Assembly (NCBI GenBank): GCA_964519905.1
Contig: CAZFLN010000012.1
Coordinates: 1 to 37,313 of the forward strand
From: CAZFLN01 sp964519905
GTDB lineage: Bacteria > Patescibacteriota > Microgenomatia > UBA1400 > UBA1396
Length of the DNA stretch: 37,313 nt
Reading direction: 5' to 3'
The notes under the pieces are model-generated. The model saw only the letters and a program-made list of their open reading frames with translations. It was not told the DNA's origin and did no database searches. A program made the position numbers and the translations under genes. Positions 1 to 8,485 of the stretch are shown one piece after another; within the stretch, counting starts at the first letter, position 1, and every line of letters starts with the position of its first letter.

Positions 1-649
1 GTCAAAATCAAGCGTGGTAAAACGGTTTGTACTGTAACCGCCACTTGTCCAGAAACTTTGTGTCGGATCAAAATCAAAAATCCAGAAACAAAGAACATTA
101 AAATTAATAAGTAGTACGCCATGTTTCGGAAAGCTACCCAAGTTCCCAGGACTGGGTTAAGGGCTCCGAACCCAACGCCTTGCGCATAGGCAGTTTCTCC
201 GGTGAATCGGGAGTTATTCACCACGTAGGCAATATAGGTCTGAGAAGAAGCTGGCGTATTGCTAATCATTTCTCCCATCAGAAAAGCTAATCCACCGATT
301 GCCCCGTATTGTTCGGTTGCACCGAGGAGAGAAGCGGGAAGTGCGCGTGCTCCACTTGTAGTATTCTGATCCTGCACTGGAGAANNNNNNNNNNTATGGT
401 GTAGAGAATGTAGGCAGTAGTATTTGCTAGGTTTGGAGTAGGGGACTCAATAGCAGCTTGAATATCTTGTGGGGTGATTCCGTAGCCGCTGACGTTATAA
501 CGACATTCTTCTTGGTTCGCTGCTGCATATGCAGGATCGTTACATTGTTCTGGGGGAAGACTTGCCTGAGCAAAAACCAATTGAGGTGCCCGCAACATCA
601 ATACACTGGCGAAGCCAAAAACCGCTAGAGCCCGGAAGATGTGGCGCAT
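1..649 (-). CDS. VirB6/TrbL-like membrane protein, N-terminal part (runs off the window and spans an assembly gap)
   Basis: The protein starts at 649 with a clear signal peptide (Arg-His N-terminus, hydrophobic core, cleavage near VFAQA). A lumenal stretch with two cysteines follows (PPEQCND, QEECRY). After the N gap, another reading phase carries GATEQYGAIGGLAFLMGEM, then YLLILMFFVSGFLILIRHKV, a membrane segment, up to the window edge. The two halves are in different phases if the gap is exactly 10 nt; a true gap of 2 modulo 3 bases restores one protein, so I treat it as intact. Large polytopic proteins of this type next to a small pilin-like gene are typical of CPR type IV secretion/pilus loci; the VirB6 role is inferred from topology and neighbour. 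A TACAAT -10 lies 11 nt upstream of the ATG. The C-terminal part is missing. Confidence 0.55.
385..394. other. assembly gap (10 N) inside the VirB6-like gene
   Basis: Ten N bases. The flanking coding phases do not match across exactly 10 nt, so the real gap length is probably different (2 modulo 3). Confidence 0.97.
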
Positions 650-660
650 AGAACCTCTGT

Positions 661-666
661 ATTGTA
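661..666 (-). promoter_or_regulatory. -10 element (TACAAT) upstream of the VirB6-like gene
   Basis: TACAAT on the minus strand, 11 nt before the ATG at 649. An AGAGG lies within the spacer. A start site about 7 nt downstream would leave only a few nucleotides of leader. Confidence 0.45.
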
Positions 667-757
667 GCGGGTCGGGGCGAGGATCACAAGGAGTGTCTGT
701 AGAGTAGAACTGAGGAAATTACACTTTTGTAAACAAAAAAACAAACGAGAAATTCTC

Positions 758-1207
758 TTACTCCACAAAAATATCAAATCGCAGTATTCCTTGCGCCCCA
801 GTAAAGGTAGCAATCAAGTTCAAGATGAAAAATGCCATGAGCGCTACAACAATTCCGATGACGGCATAGGTAATAGACTGCTTGGCTGCTTCTACATTTT
901 TGCTTTGTCCGCCAGAGGTAAGATACAAAAATGCGCCCATTACCAACATTACGAACGCGGCTAAACCAATAAAGGTAGTGGCGACAGCAAGTACATTTCG
1001 AACCAAACACCCAACGCCTTGGATGGTTGCGATTTGCACATTGGTTGATGCATTTCCTTCAGAAAGTGTGTCGGTGTAGACACAGGCGTCCCCGGTTCCA
1101 CTGGTCCAATCTAAAAGCTGCGCTTGGGCTGGTTGAGCATTTCCAAACAAAAGCGCTCCTGCAAAGAGGAGTGTAGTAATTAAACGAAAACTGGAAATCA
1201 GCTTCAT
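758..1207 (-). CDS. VirB2/TrbC-like T4SS pilin-family small membrane protein
   Basis: This 149-residue protein has an N-terminal signal peptide (positive residues, hydrophobic core, cleavage near QPAQAQ), a short loop with two cysteines (DACVY and GVGCLV), and two hydrophobic helices (roughly residues 72-97 and 109-136) joined by the turn TSGGQSKNVEAAK. Signal peptide plus two helices and this linker is the layout of the VirB2-like pilin family common in CPR genomes. It would be inserted in the inner membrane and might polymerise into a pilus or act in DNA uptake; that is inference. It is upstream of the VirB6-like gene on the same strand, with 108 nt between them. Its own TATAAT lies 8 nt before the ATG, predicting a nearly leaderless transcript. 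Confidence 0.75.
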   Translation of the reverse strand: MKLISSFRLITTLLFAGALLFGNAQPAQAQLLDWTSGTGDACVYTDTLSEGNASTNVQIATIQGVGCLVRNVLAVATTFIGLAAFVMLVMGAFLYLTSGGQSKNVEAAKQSITYAVIGIVVALMAFFILNLIATFTGAQGILRFDIFVE

Positions 1208-1215
1208 ACATCTGT

Positions 1216-1221
1216 ATTATA
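1216..1221 (-). promoter_or_regulatory. -10 element (TATAAT) of the pilin-like gene
   Basis: A perfect TATAAT on the minus strand ends 8 nt before the ATG at 1207. No Shine-Dalgarno sequence is present between them. Confidence 0.65.
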
Positions 1222-1259
1222 CGGATAAGTGGCAAACGCGCCACTGGGAATGGAGTCGA

Positions 1260-1898
1260 ATGGGTGGTCGAACTTCAAAAGATCGAGAGCGGCAGGAAAA
1301 AGCGTCTCGACAACGCACGAAAAGCATGTTCCCGGACGAAGTAAAAAGTGCTTTTCCTGCAGGAGTTCGTTGGATCGTTTCTCCGGACAATCTTCTTCCT
1401 GCTCGCAAAAGTCGCCCGGATGAAAGACCTGTATCTTCTCAAGAAGTTTCGCCGCTCCAAGTCACCATTCTCCCAGATCAAGCTTCTCCCGTAATCGCTG
1501 AAGTTCTGTCATTCAACGGAACGCTTCGACTCAGTGCCAAAAGTTTGCGAGAAATTCTTGATCATGTTTTCTTGGAGTTTCGTCGGAGTCGACTGTACAC
1601 AGAAAGCGACACTACTCTTGTCGCCTGGAAGACATCTGTTCAAAAAATTCAGTCTGAAAGAAATAGAGAAGGCAAGTTAAACGGAATTTTACTCGATAAA
1701 GTTTCTTTTTTTACCATCCTGCAATCGAAGGAAATAATTCGAAAGTTTTTACAATCAAGTGAATTTCGATCTGATTTCCAAAGCAAGTATCCTGGAATCG
1801 ATTTTTCGGAAGGCAAAAAACAGATACAAGCCCGTTGTAATGAAATACTGGAAATCATTCCCAAACAAGTTTCTCAAATGTATCAAACACTCAGATAG
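1260..1898 (+). CDS. hypothetical protein, charged and probably cytoplasmic
   Basis: I do not recognise this 212-residue protein. It has a basic, probably disordered N-terminus rich in Arg, Lys and Ser (residues 1-60), then a mainly helical, charged region (about 85-212). There is no signal peptide or membrane helix. The gene is divergent from the pilin-like gene, sharing a 52-nt intergenic region. The start is uncertain: no Shine-Dalgarno site and no well-placed -10 precede the ATG at 1260, and a later Met at 1326 (MFPDEV) is possible. It lies upstream of lepA on the same strand with an 82-nt gap. Codon use looks like its neighbours, and the long open frame supports a real gene. Confidence 0.55.
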   Translation: MGGRTSKDRERQEKASRQRTKSMFPDEVKSAFPAGVRWIVSPDNLLPARKSRPDERPVSSQEVSPLQVTILPDQASPVIAEVLSFNGTLRLSAKSLREILDHVFLEFRRSRLYTESDTTLVAWKTSVQKIQSERNREGKLNGILLDKVSFFTILQSKEIIRKFLQSSEFRSDFQSKYPGIDFSEGKKQIQARCNEILEIIPKQVSQMYQTLR

Positions 1899-1929
1899 CG
1901 GTTCGCTCTCATTCTCTCTGACGAGGTGA

Positions 1930-1935
1930 TACAAT
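1930..1935 (+). promoter_or_regulatory. candidate -10 element (TACAAT) upstream of lepA
   Basis: TACAAT about 45 nt before the lepA ATG. Unlike most promoters here it would give a leader of nearly 40 nt. No good Shine-Dalgarno site is visible in that leader. Confidence 0.35.
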
Positions 1936-1980
1936 ACAAAGTCTGGAAGAGTTGATTTTTTGTTGATTTTTCCAACCTAC

Positions 1981-3768
1981 ATGCAGATTCGTAATTTTTC
2001 GATCATCGCCCATATCGACCACGGAAAAACGACCCTCACGGATCGTTTGCTTTTGCTTACCAACACAATTACCGAGCGACAGTTTCGTGATCGTTTGATG
2101 GACTCCAATCCAATTGAGCAAGAACGAGGAATCACAATTAAGCTTGCCCCAGTGAGAATGATGTATCAGCCTCCGGGTGCAACCGAGACCATGCAGCTGA
2201 ACTTGATTGATACCCCAGGTCACGTAGATTTTTCATACGAAGTGTCTCGCTCTCTGGCTGCCTGTGAAGGAGTGCTGTTAGTGGTAGATGCCACGCAAGG
2301 GGTTCAAGCCCAAACATTGGCAAATTACGAAAAAGCCCGAGCTCAAGGATTGAAAGTTATTCCCGTCCTCAACAAAATTGACTTACCTGTGGCAGACGTG
2401 GAATCAACCATGCTCGAACTGATGGAAACTTTTGGGTTCGAAGAAGACGAAATGGTGGCTGTTTCTGCCAAATCTGGTCAAAATACGCAACAACTTCTTG
2501 AAGCAGTGGTAAAGCATATCCCTGCTCCAAAAGAACTCGACGTTGAAGCGCCACTTCGAGCGCTTGTTTTTACTTCTGTCTACGATCAGCATCAAGGTGT
2601 GATTGCCTACGTGCGTGTCTTTGAAGGCGAACTCAAACGCGAATCTCTCGTTTTGATGCAAAAGGGCCAAAAATTTGTCCCACCAGAAATTGGAATTTTT
2701 GGCCCGAATCGGAAACCAATAGAATCTCTCAAAGCCGGAGAAGTAGGGTACATCGCCACTGGATTTAAAGATGTGTCTCAAGTTCAAGTCGGTGACACCA
2801 TTACCCAAGCGGTAAATCTTTCCAGAATAAAACCTTTGCCTGGCTATCAAGAGCCGTTGCCGATGGTATACCTGGAGTTCTATCCAATTGACGGCGACGA
2901 CTTTACTTTACTGCAAGATGCATTAAACAAACTGAAGCTCCACGATGCCGCGCTCCAATTTCAAGGAACACACTCTCAAGCACTCGGAAACGGTTTCCGT
3001 TTAGGATTTCTGGGAATTTTGCATGCAGAAATAGTTCAAGAACGTCTCGAACGCGAGTTTAACCTCGAGCTTGTTGCTACTTCACCTTCCGTTCCATACG
3101 AATTACTTATGATGAGTGGCGAAATTGAGTTAATTCATCATGCTGGAATTATGCCGAATCCATCTTTGGTTCGCGAAATTCGAGAACCAATGACTCGCTC
3201 TACTATATATACACCCCGTAATTTCTTGGGTACAGTTATGCAGCTGTGCGAGGATCACCGTGGAAATCTTGTAGAAGTGATTGATGTCGGAACTCGCGTT
3301 CGAGCAGTCTATGAGCTCCCGCTCAGCGAAATTATTGTGAATTTCCACGACAAACTGAAGTCAGCAACTTCTGGTTTTGCTTCATTAGAGTATGAAGTGG
3401 TGGAGTATCGTGCTGTTGATGCAGTGAAGCTTTCTATAATGGTGCAAGGTGAAGAAGTCGAAGCGCTCAGCCAAATTGTGGTACGCGACAAAGCAGAACA
3501 AATCGGACGAGCGGTTACGAAAAAGCTCAAGGAAGTCATTCCACGTCAACAATTTGAAATTCCTTTACAGGCAGCAATTGGTGGAAAGATTGTGGCTCGC
3601 GAAACCGTGAAGGCTTTCCGAAAAGACGTGACAGCCAAGCTCTATGGTGGAGACCATACTCGCCGAACCAAACTGCTCGATAAGCAGAAGCGTGGAAAAG
3701 AGCGAATGAAGGATATCGGTCGAATTCAGCTTCCGCAAGAAGCTTTCATGGCTGTTCTTGAACGGTAA
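1981..3768 (+). CDS. lepA: elongation factor 4 (back-translocating GTPase LepA)
   Basis: LepA is a ribosome-associated translational GTPase that acts on stalled or mistranslocated ribosomes. The 595-residue length is normal for the family. All GTP-binding motifs are present: AHIDHGKTTL (P-loop), RGITIK (switch I), DTPGHVDF (switch II), NKIDLP (G4) and VSAKSG (G5). The C-terminal LepA-specific region is complete, including FLGILHAEI and a basic tail (KLLDKQKRGKERM). A TTG codon seven codons upstream would add MLIFPTY; I prefer the ATG at 1981 because MQIRNFSIIAHIDHGK matches the usual LepA N-terminus. It sits alone between unknown genes. Confidence 0.95.
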   Translation: MQIRNFSIIAHIDHGKTTLTDRLLLLTNTITERQFRDRLMDSNPIEQERGITIKLAPVRMMYQPPGATETMQLNLIDTPGHVDFSYEVSRSLAACEGVLLVVDATQGVQAQTLANYEKARAQGLKVIPVLNKIDLPVADVESTMLELMETFGFEEDEMVAVSAKSGQNTQQLLEAVVKHIPAPKELDVEAPLRALVFTSVYDQHQGVIAYVRVFEGELKRESLVLMQKGQKFVPPEIGIFGPNRKPIESLKAGEVGYIATGFKDVSQVQVGDTITQAVNLSRIKPLPGYQEPLPMVYLEFYPIDGDDFTLLQDALNKLKLHDAALQFQGTHSQALGNGFRLGFLGILHAEIVQERLEREFNLELVATSPSVPYELLMMSGEIELIHHAGIMPNPSLVREIREPMTRSTIYTPRNFLGTVMQLCEDHRGNLVEVIDVGTRVRAVYELPLSEIIVNFHDKLKSATSGFASLEYEVVEYRAVDAVKLSIMVQGEEVEALSQIVVRDKAEQIGRAVTKKLKEVIPRQQFEIPLQAAIGGKIVARETVKAFRKDVTAKLYGGDHTRRTKLLDKQKRGKERMKDIGRIQLPQEAFMAVLER

Positions 3769-3837
3769 GTATTCTGCGAACATATCCTAAAATAATACTG
3801 CTTGCTCTGTTTTTTTATTTCCTGTATCTTTGAGGGA

Positions 3838-4608
3838 ATGGCGAATCAAGTTTTTAATGACCTTTCTATTGATGAGCCTGTGGTTTCAAATCAGTCACTT
3901 CCTTTGCAACCCACACAAGTACCTCAATTTGCTCCGCAGACTGATTCGCAGCCTCCAAGGCGACGCTTTTCTTGGAAATCTCGCTTCAACCAGAACAGAA
4001 AAGCATTTTTTGGAGTGCTTGGTTTGTTTGTGGCTGTGGTCGGCGTTGGAGTAGCGGTTGTTTTGGCACAGCAGTCCCAAGATATCCGGAATCTTGCTTT
4101 TACTGGGTTCCGCAGCAACTTTGGTGGTCAAGTGCTTGATGTTACGGAAGAAATCCGTTTTGCTTCTCCAAGCGAGATTCCTCAGAGCACTGCGTATAAC
4201 GGAGAAAATGGTCATCGCGAGTCGTTTTATCGGTACGCTGCTCAGTATCAAAATTCATCACCTGAATATCAAGAGGTGCCAATCCCCGAAATTCTTTTGT
4301 ACGGACAAGTTTTCTTGCACTTGAACCAAGATCCATTCACGAGTACTTTATTTGCCAGAATTGTTGGATTTCCAGAGTCCAGTGTTGGCGAAGAGTCTCG
4401 CATGTGGCTGGAAACAAGTACCGGAGAATTTGTACTTTTGGGAACCGTTGATGTAGAAATCGAAGATGGTCGGCCGGTGGCGTACGCCACATATCTTGGT
4501 CCCGGGAATGTAAAAACCGATAGTACCTATATTCATTTTTCTCATGACACAGAAACTTCCGACGCCACAGGTGCGCCAGGATTCATCTCTCTTACTATAA
4601 AGATGTAA
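3838..4608 (+). CDS. single-pass membrane-anchored hypothetical protein
   Basis: The 256-residue protein has a cytoplasmic N-terminal tail of about 55 residues rich in Pro, Gln and Ser that ends in a basic RRRFSWKSRFNQNRK patch. One membrane helix follows (about residues 62-80, FFGVLGLFVAVVGVGVAVVLA). The remaining C-terminal domain of roughly 170 residues is predicted outside the membrane; I do not recognise its fold. Charge distribution favours N-in, C-out. The ATG at 3838 is preceded by GAGGG and by TATCTT ending 7 nt upstream, better than a TTG start further up. It ends 2 nt before the next gene, so the two exported proteins are almost certainly cotranscribed and may act together at the cell surface. 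Confidence 0.7.
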   Translation: MANQVFNDLSIDEPVVSNQSLPLQPTQVPQFAPQTDSQPPRRRFSWKSRFNQNRKAFFGVLGLFVAVVGVGVAVVLAQQSQDIRNLAFTGFRSNFGGQVLDVTEEIRFASPSEIPQSTAYNGENGHRESFYRYAAQYQNSSPEYQEVPIPEILLYGQVFLHLNQDPFTSTLFARIVGFPESSVGEESRMWLETSTGEFVLLGTVDVEIEDGRPVAYATYLGPGNVKTDSTYIHFSHDTETSDATGAPGFISLTIKM

Positions 4609-4610
4609 AT

Positions 4611-7600
4611 ATGAAACAGCGATTTTTTTCTTTACTCACTCTTTTTTCTCTCTTGCTGAGCTTGTCATTTGTATCCGCCACTCCAGTTTTGGCAAATGAT
4701 AACTGTTGTGGAATCGACCGCAGTTGTAGTGCCCAACATGAATGGGAAGCTGGATATTTTGCTTTCCAAGCTGGTCAGTGTGGTGGTGGATCACAGCCAT
4801 CTCAACCCGCCCAACAGTCTCAACCGGCGCAAAGCGGTGGTGGTTCGAGTTGTTCTGGAGCGAGAGATTGTAATGTAACTTGCGCCAATGGACAAAAGCT
4901 CTCAGATGCCTGTCCTGCTAACGGCGCGTATAAAAGTTGTGGTGATTGGGCAAACGAAGCTTGTGGAACACGTGGCAGCACAGTTGAAAATCAAAATTCT
5001 CCATCGAGTCCACAGCAAAGTGAGTCTTCGTCTCAGCCAGCCCCGGTAGAGAGTGGTTCGAACATTTGTGGAGCGGGTGGCGCGCAAGGGTGCGCTGGAA
5101 AACCAGTCGGTTACATTATGGACGTTGGGACTGAACGAATGCGTTGTTTTAAATCTAGTCCGAGCGCTTCAACCTGTGGTCGAGACTTTGTGGACGCCCA
5201 AGGAAATCATACGACAGGATCGGTAGCCGCAACACCAACACAATCAGCTCCCACGACAAGTACAGTCTGTGCGCCAAATTCAGCTGACGGGTGTGAAGGC
5301 AAACCCTATGGAACTCAGGTTGTTTTGCCTGGATCTACGAGTGTTATTCGTTGCGAGAAACGCGAAAATAATGATCGTTGTTTGCGAACCGTGGTGACAT
5401 ATAACAGTGCTGATTACAAAAATAATTCCAATGAATCTCAAACAGTCACAAAGTTGTACAAAATTTCGGGAACGCCAGGGAGCAGTTCATGCCAAGAAGC
5501 AACTTGCTTGGCAAATGATCCTACTTGTTACAGCTCACTCCAAGCTTGTGAGTCCTACCGGAGCAGCGTTGACAGAGAAGTAGCTCGCGGAGCTCAAGTC
5601 ACCCAGTATGTTCTGCAGAGCGACAATACTTGTGTGCAGGGACTGTGTGGACCAGAGAGTAATAAATGTCATCCTACTCAGTCCAAATGTCAAAGTGCCG
5701 CACAAGCAGCGATTCGTGCAGAGCAAGCAGCAGCTTTGGCAAAGAGAGCGGAAGCAGAGAGAGCTTGTACTGACTCAAAAGGACAATCACTTCGTTGTGG
5801 CGAGCAGCAATATTGTATAAATCCTCAACTCCCTCAAACCTGCGATGAAATTCAAGGAAAGCCAGTTAATCCAACAATTTCAAATCCTCAAACGATTGCT
5901 ACAGAGATGAAAGATTTGTGCAAAGGAAGTCACAAAAATTTGGCAGAGTGTTTGGAAGTAAACAAAGTGGCGGAATCAGCACGGTGGAAGATTGTTGCAA
6001 ACCGATCTGATATATGTGTTCAGTGCCAGCCTGGGGAGTCGAGTGAGATTTGTCAGTACGCAGATAAAAATCGTTGTCAGGCAGCCTATGGACACTTACA
6101 AGCTGGGACTTTCCGAAAAACTCTTTCAGAGGGCGAGATTTGTTCCAATTCTAGTGGTGAAATGCTTACGGATTGGTGCAGAGATGGTCTAGAGTGTTCT
6201 CGCGGAAGCAATAACATTGCTCGATGTACTCGACCACCACAGCAAATCCCTCGCCTCGGTGTTTGTGACGGAGAAAATTACTCTCCAAGTGCAGGAACAT
6301 GCGCCACAGGACTTACGTGTTATCGACCAGGAGGAAGTAGTAGTTCTCGTTGTGTCACCCAAGAGGATATTGATCGCGCAGGGAGATCCGGATACATAGA
6401 TTGTACAAATAATGCCGGAATCTGTTCCGATTATGGAATGGCGTGTATCACAGACCCTTTGATGAACAACCAGAAAATTTGTCAAGCATTCCAGCGCGTT
6501 GCTGATGAAGGTGCTCAATGTAATCCTGTTCAACGAGTAGGGTGCCGTGAAGGGTTGAACTGTGTGAGAGATGGGTCCTCCAACACGTACACATGTAAGG
6601 CAGAATCTTCAGCGGTTACCTCGAGAAGACAGGCTTGTGAGGCTCGTGGGGCAGGGTATCAACTGTGTTCTCGAACTGAGAATGGTGAACTGACCACAGC
6701 CTGTATTCAAGGAAGTTCTTGTCAGAGTTGGGAAACAGCTCTTGAAAGAAACGTTGTTTCAACTGGCGAAACTCGCTGGAAACTCTCGATGGGATCAGAT
6801 GGATTATGTGTTCCTTGCCAAGCAAATGAACCTCGAGATATTTGTCGGTATACGGCTGAGTCACAGTGTGGAAATGTCAAGGTTGGGCTTGCTGGTGGAA
6901 GCTATAGCAAGCAACTTACGGCTGGTGAAGTTTGTCAAGACTCCAGTGGGAACCGTCATGCAGACTGGTGTCAGGATGGCCTGATTTGTGGCGATAGTAT
7001 TACTCGTGGAACAGCTCGATGTGCATCACCAAACGCTGTCGTAAATCTTTCTTGTGCAAAGACAGTGAATGGAGTTCAGGTTCCAGACAACTCGGTTTGT
7101 CACGGGAATACTTGTATGTTCGATGGCTCCAGAGGTGGATACGTTTGTAAAACTCCTGATACCGTTGTTCCAGTCAAGAATATTCGAACTATTTCTGCCT
7201 CAGATACGAATAGAGTGTGTTTGGACTCGCACGGATGTGTTTGCCCAGACGACAAGGGATCGAGTCGTGTGATTGGATATGACGCTTTTTGTCCTGTTCC
7301 ACTCCAGAACATTCGAACCATTTCTGCCTCAGATCAGAATAGACTCTGTTCTGATCCGAGTGGATGTCACTGCCAAGATGAAAAAGGTGCCTCAAGAGTG
7401 ATTGGACAAGATGCTTTTTGTCCAGAACTCTGCACCTGTGCCTCTGGAACGTACTCAAAAGCAAGTGGTTTTTCTTGTGAGCAGATGTGCCAGATGGAAC
7501 AGGGAGAGGAATCTCAAGATGAAGTTTCTACTCCGTGGAATGGTATTCGTGGCTCGATTACAAATATTGAAGAATTTGTTCGAGGAGCTCAGATACGAAA

Positions 7601-8429
7601 TACTGTCGGTGTTACTGTTTCTAATTTTGTGAATCAAGTGAATTCTGGTATTAATCAATTTGTAACGAGTGTGCAACGTCTTTTTGGGACGGAGACCACT
7701 CAAGAAATGCCAGAATTATTGCCAGAAACCCCACAGTCTCAATCGTCATTGGATTTTGATCAATCGGAAAGATTGGAAATTCAGTTAAATCAAAGATTCG
7801 CCGAATCACGGACTGAACAAGGGCAAGCTCTGAAAACGAATGGGCAACGATGCGTCTCTGGAGTAGAGTGTATTGGTGGTTTTTGTGTTGATCATGATGC
7901 GAACACTCAAACGCTGAATCAGTGTGCTTCGTATGAAACACTTTTGTCAGTTGGTCAGAACTGCAAAAATCACAGGCAGTGTCAGTCTGGAAAATGTGAG
8001 AATTTCGTTTGCACAGCTCCAAGTCAAATAGAGGTGATTTTACCAGGGCAAGTCTGTCAGAGTGAAAAATGTCAGTGTCGGGGCGATGATGAGTCTCAGC
8101 CAATTTTCGATGAAGTGAGCGCAGGAGCAACATGTCTTGTTTCAGAGAATGGGGTTTGTAGTTTGAGTAGTCAGTGTTCTGGCGGTCGAGTCTGTGTCCC
8201 CGGATCTGGTGGATCACCCTCTCTGTGTCGAACCCTTGGTTCACTTATTGAAGAAGAGCGAAGTTGTATAGAGTCAGGGAAGACGTTCTGTTCGAACTGT
8301 TGGAATGCGTATAATTCTCAAGTTTCTTATTATTCTCAAGGCCAGGCAGCTAATCCAGGGACACCTCCAGTATTTTGTATTGATCGTGGGAGTTCTTGCA
8401 GTTGTCCAGGAATTCCTGGCGGAGTGTAG
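4611..8429 (+). CDS. giant secreted cysteine-rich repeat protein
   Basis: This 1272-residue protein begins with a signal peptide (KQR, a Leu/Phe-rich core, cleavage near PVLAND). It holds about 100 cysteines, spread over nearly the whole length in short spacings typical of disulfide-rich extracellular modules. Several internal duplications are visible: GKP-containing modules near residues 152-198 and 219-265; an 82-residue module starting RWKIVAN and RWKLSMG (458 and 722); and a 43-residue tandem starting NIRTISASD. The region around residues 970-1070 is cysteine-poor and predicted helical. No C-terminal membrane anchor or sorting signal is seen. It follows the membrane-anchored gene by 2 nt. 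A role in adhesion or the cell envelope is inference. Such a protein would need an extracytoplasmic oxidising pathway, which is not in this window. Confidence 0.75.
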   Translation: MKQRFFSLLTLFSLLLSLSFVSATPVLANDNCCGIDRSCSAQHEWEAGYFAFQAGQCGGGSQPSQPAQQSQPAQSGGGSSCSGARDCNVTCANGQKLSDACPANGAYKSCGDWANEACGTRGSTVENQNSPSSPQQSESSSQPAPVESGSNICGAGGAQGCAGKPVGYIMDVGTERMRCFKSSPSASTCGRDFVDAQGNHTTGSVAATPTQSAPTTSTVCAPNSADGCEGKPYGTQVVLPGSTSVIRCEKRENNDRCLRTVVTYNSADYKNNSNESQTVTKLYKISGTPGSSSCQEATCLANDPTCYSSLQACESYRSSVDREVARGAQVTQYVLQSDNTCVQGLCGPESNKCHPTQSKCQSAAQAAIRAEQAAALAKRAEAERACTDSKGQSLRCGEQQYCINPQLPQTCDEIQGKPVNPTISNPQTIATEMKDLCKGSHKNLAECLEVNKVAESARWKIVANRSDICVQCQPGESSEICQYADKNRCQAAYGHLQAGTFRKTLSEGEICSNSSGEMLTDWCRDGLECSRGSNNIARCTRPPQQIPRLGVCDGENYSPSAGTCATGLTCYRPGGSSSSRCVTQEDIDRAGRSGYIDCTNNAGICSDYGMACITDPLMNNQKICQAFQRVADEGAQCNPVQRVGCREGLNCVRDGSSNTYTCKAESSAVTSRRQACEARGAGYQLCSRTENGELTTACIQGSSCQSWETALERNVVSTGETRWKLSMGSDGLCVPCQANEPRDICRYTAESQCGNVKVGLAGGSYSKQLTAGEVCQDSSGNRHADWCQDGLICGDSITRGTARCASPNAVVNLSCAKTVNGVQVPDNSVCHGNTCMFDGSRGGYVCKTPDTVVPVKNIRTISASDTNRVCLDSHGCVCPDDKGSSRVIGYDAFCPVPLQNIRTISASDQNRLCSDPSGCHCQDEKGASRVIGQDAFCPELCTCASGTYSKASGFSCEQMCQMEQGEESQDEVSTPWNGIRGSITNIEEFVRGAQIRNTVGVTVSNFVNQVNSGINQFVTSVQRLFGTETTQEMPELLPETPQSQSSLDFDQSERLEIQLNQRFAESRTEQGQALKTNGQRCVSGVECIGGFCVDHDANTQTLNQCASYETLLSVGQNCKNHRQCQSGKCENFVCTAPSQIEVILPGQVCQSEKCQCRGDDESQPIFDEVSAGATCLVSENGVCSLSSQCSGGRVCVPGSGGSPSLCRTLGSLIEEERSCIESGKTFCSNCWNAYNSQVSYYSQGQAANPGTPPVFCIDRGSSCSCPGIPGGV
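5985..6227 (+). repeat. 81-residue cysteine module, copy 1
   Basis: Encodes WKIVANRSDICVQC through DWCRDGLECSRG to ARC. A diverged second copy lies 792 nt downstream (6777-7022). Cysteine spacing is kept while the intervening sequence differs, so the duplication is old. Confidence 0.7.
6777..7022 (+). repeat. 82-residue cysteine module, copy 2
   Basis: Encodes WKLSMGSDGLCVPC through DWCQDGLICGDS to ARC, matching the module at 5985-6227 in order and spacing of cysteines. Confidence 0.7.
7179..7436 (+). repeat. tandem 43-codon repeat (two units of 129 nt)
   Basis: Units start at 7179 and 7308. Both encode NIRTISASD, NR, two closely spaced Cys, then SRVIG and DAFCP. Nucleotide identity is high, so this tandem is younger than the larger module duplication. 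Confidence 0.85.
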
Positions 8430-8473
8430 TTAATTTTATTGATATCTGGACAGTGAGTCATCGAATTTCCGGG

Positions 8474-8479
8474 TATACT
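8474..8479 (+). promoter_or_regulatory. -10 element (TATACT) of recF
   Basis: TATACT ends exactly 6 nt before the ATG at 8486; no Shine-Dalgarno site. Predicts leaderless initiation. Confidence 0.65.
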
Positions 8480-8485
8480 CACCTC

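Noticed and set aside
287..649. VirB6-like gene as a frameshifted pseudogene
   Set aside because: The phase break coincides with an N gap of arbitrary length; both sides read as good membrane-protein sequence.
1960..1980. TTG start for lepA seven codons upstream
   Set aside because: LepA proteins begin near IRNFSIIAHIDHGK, so the ATG at 1981 fits better, and no Shine-Dalgarno site supports the TTG.
7651..8244. 197-codon minus-strand open frame
   Set aside because: It lies wholly inside the cysteine-rich gene, lacks a promoter or ribosome site, and its composition is that of an antisense shadow.
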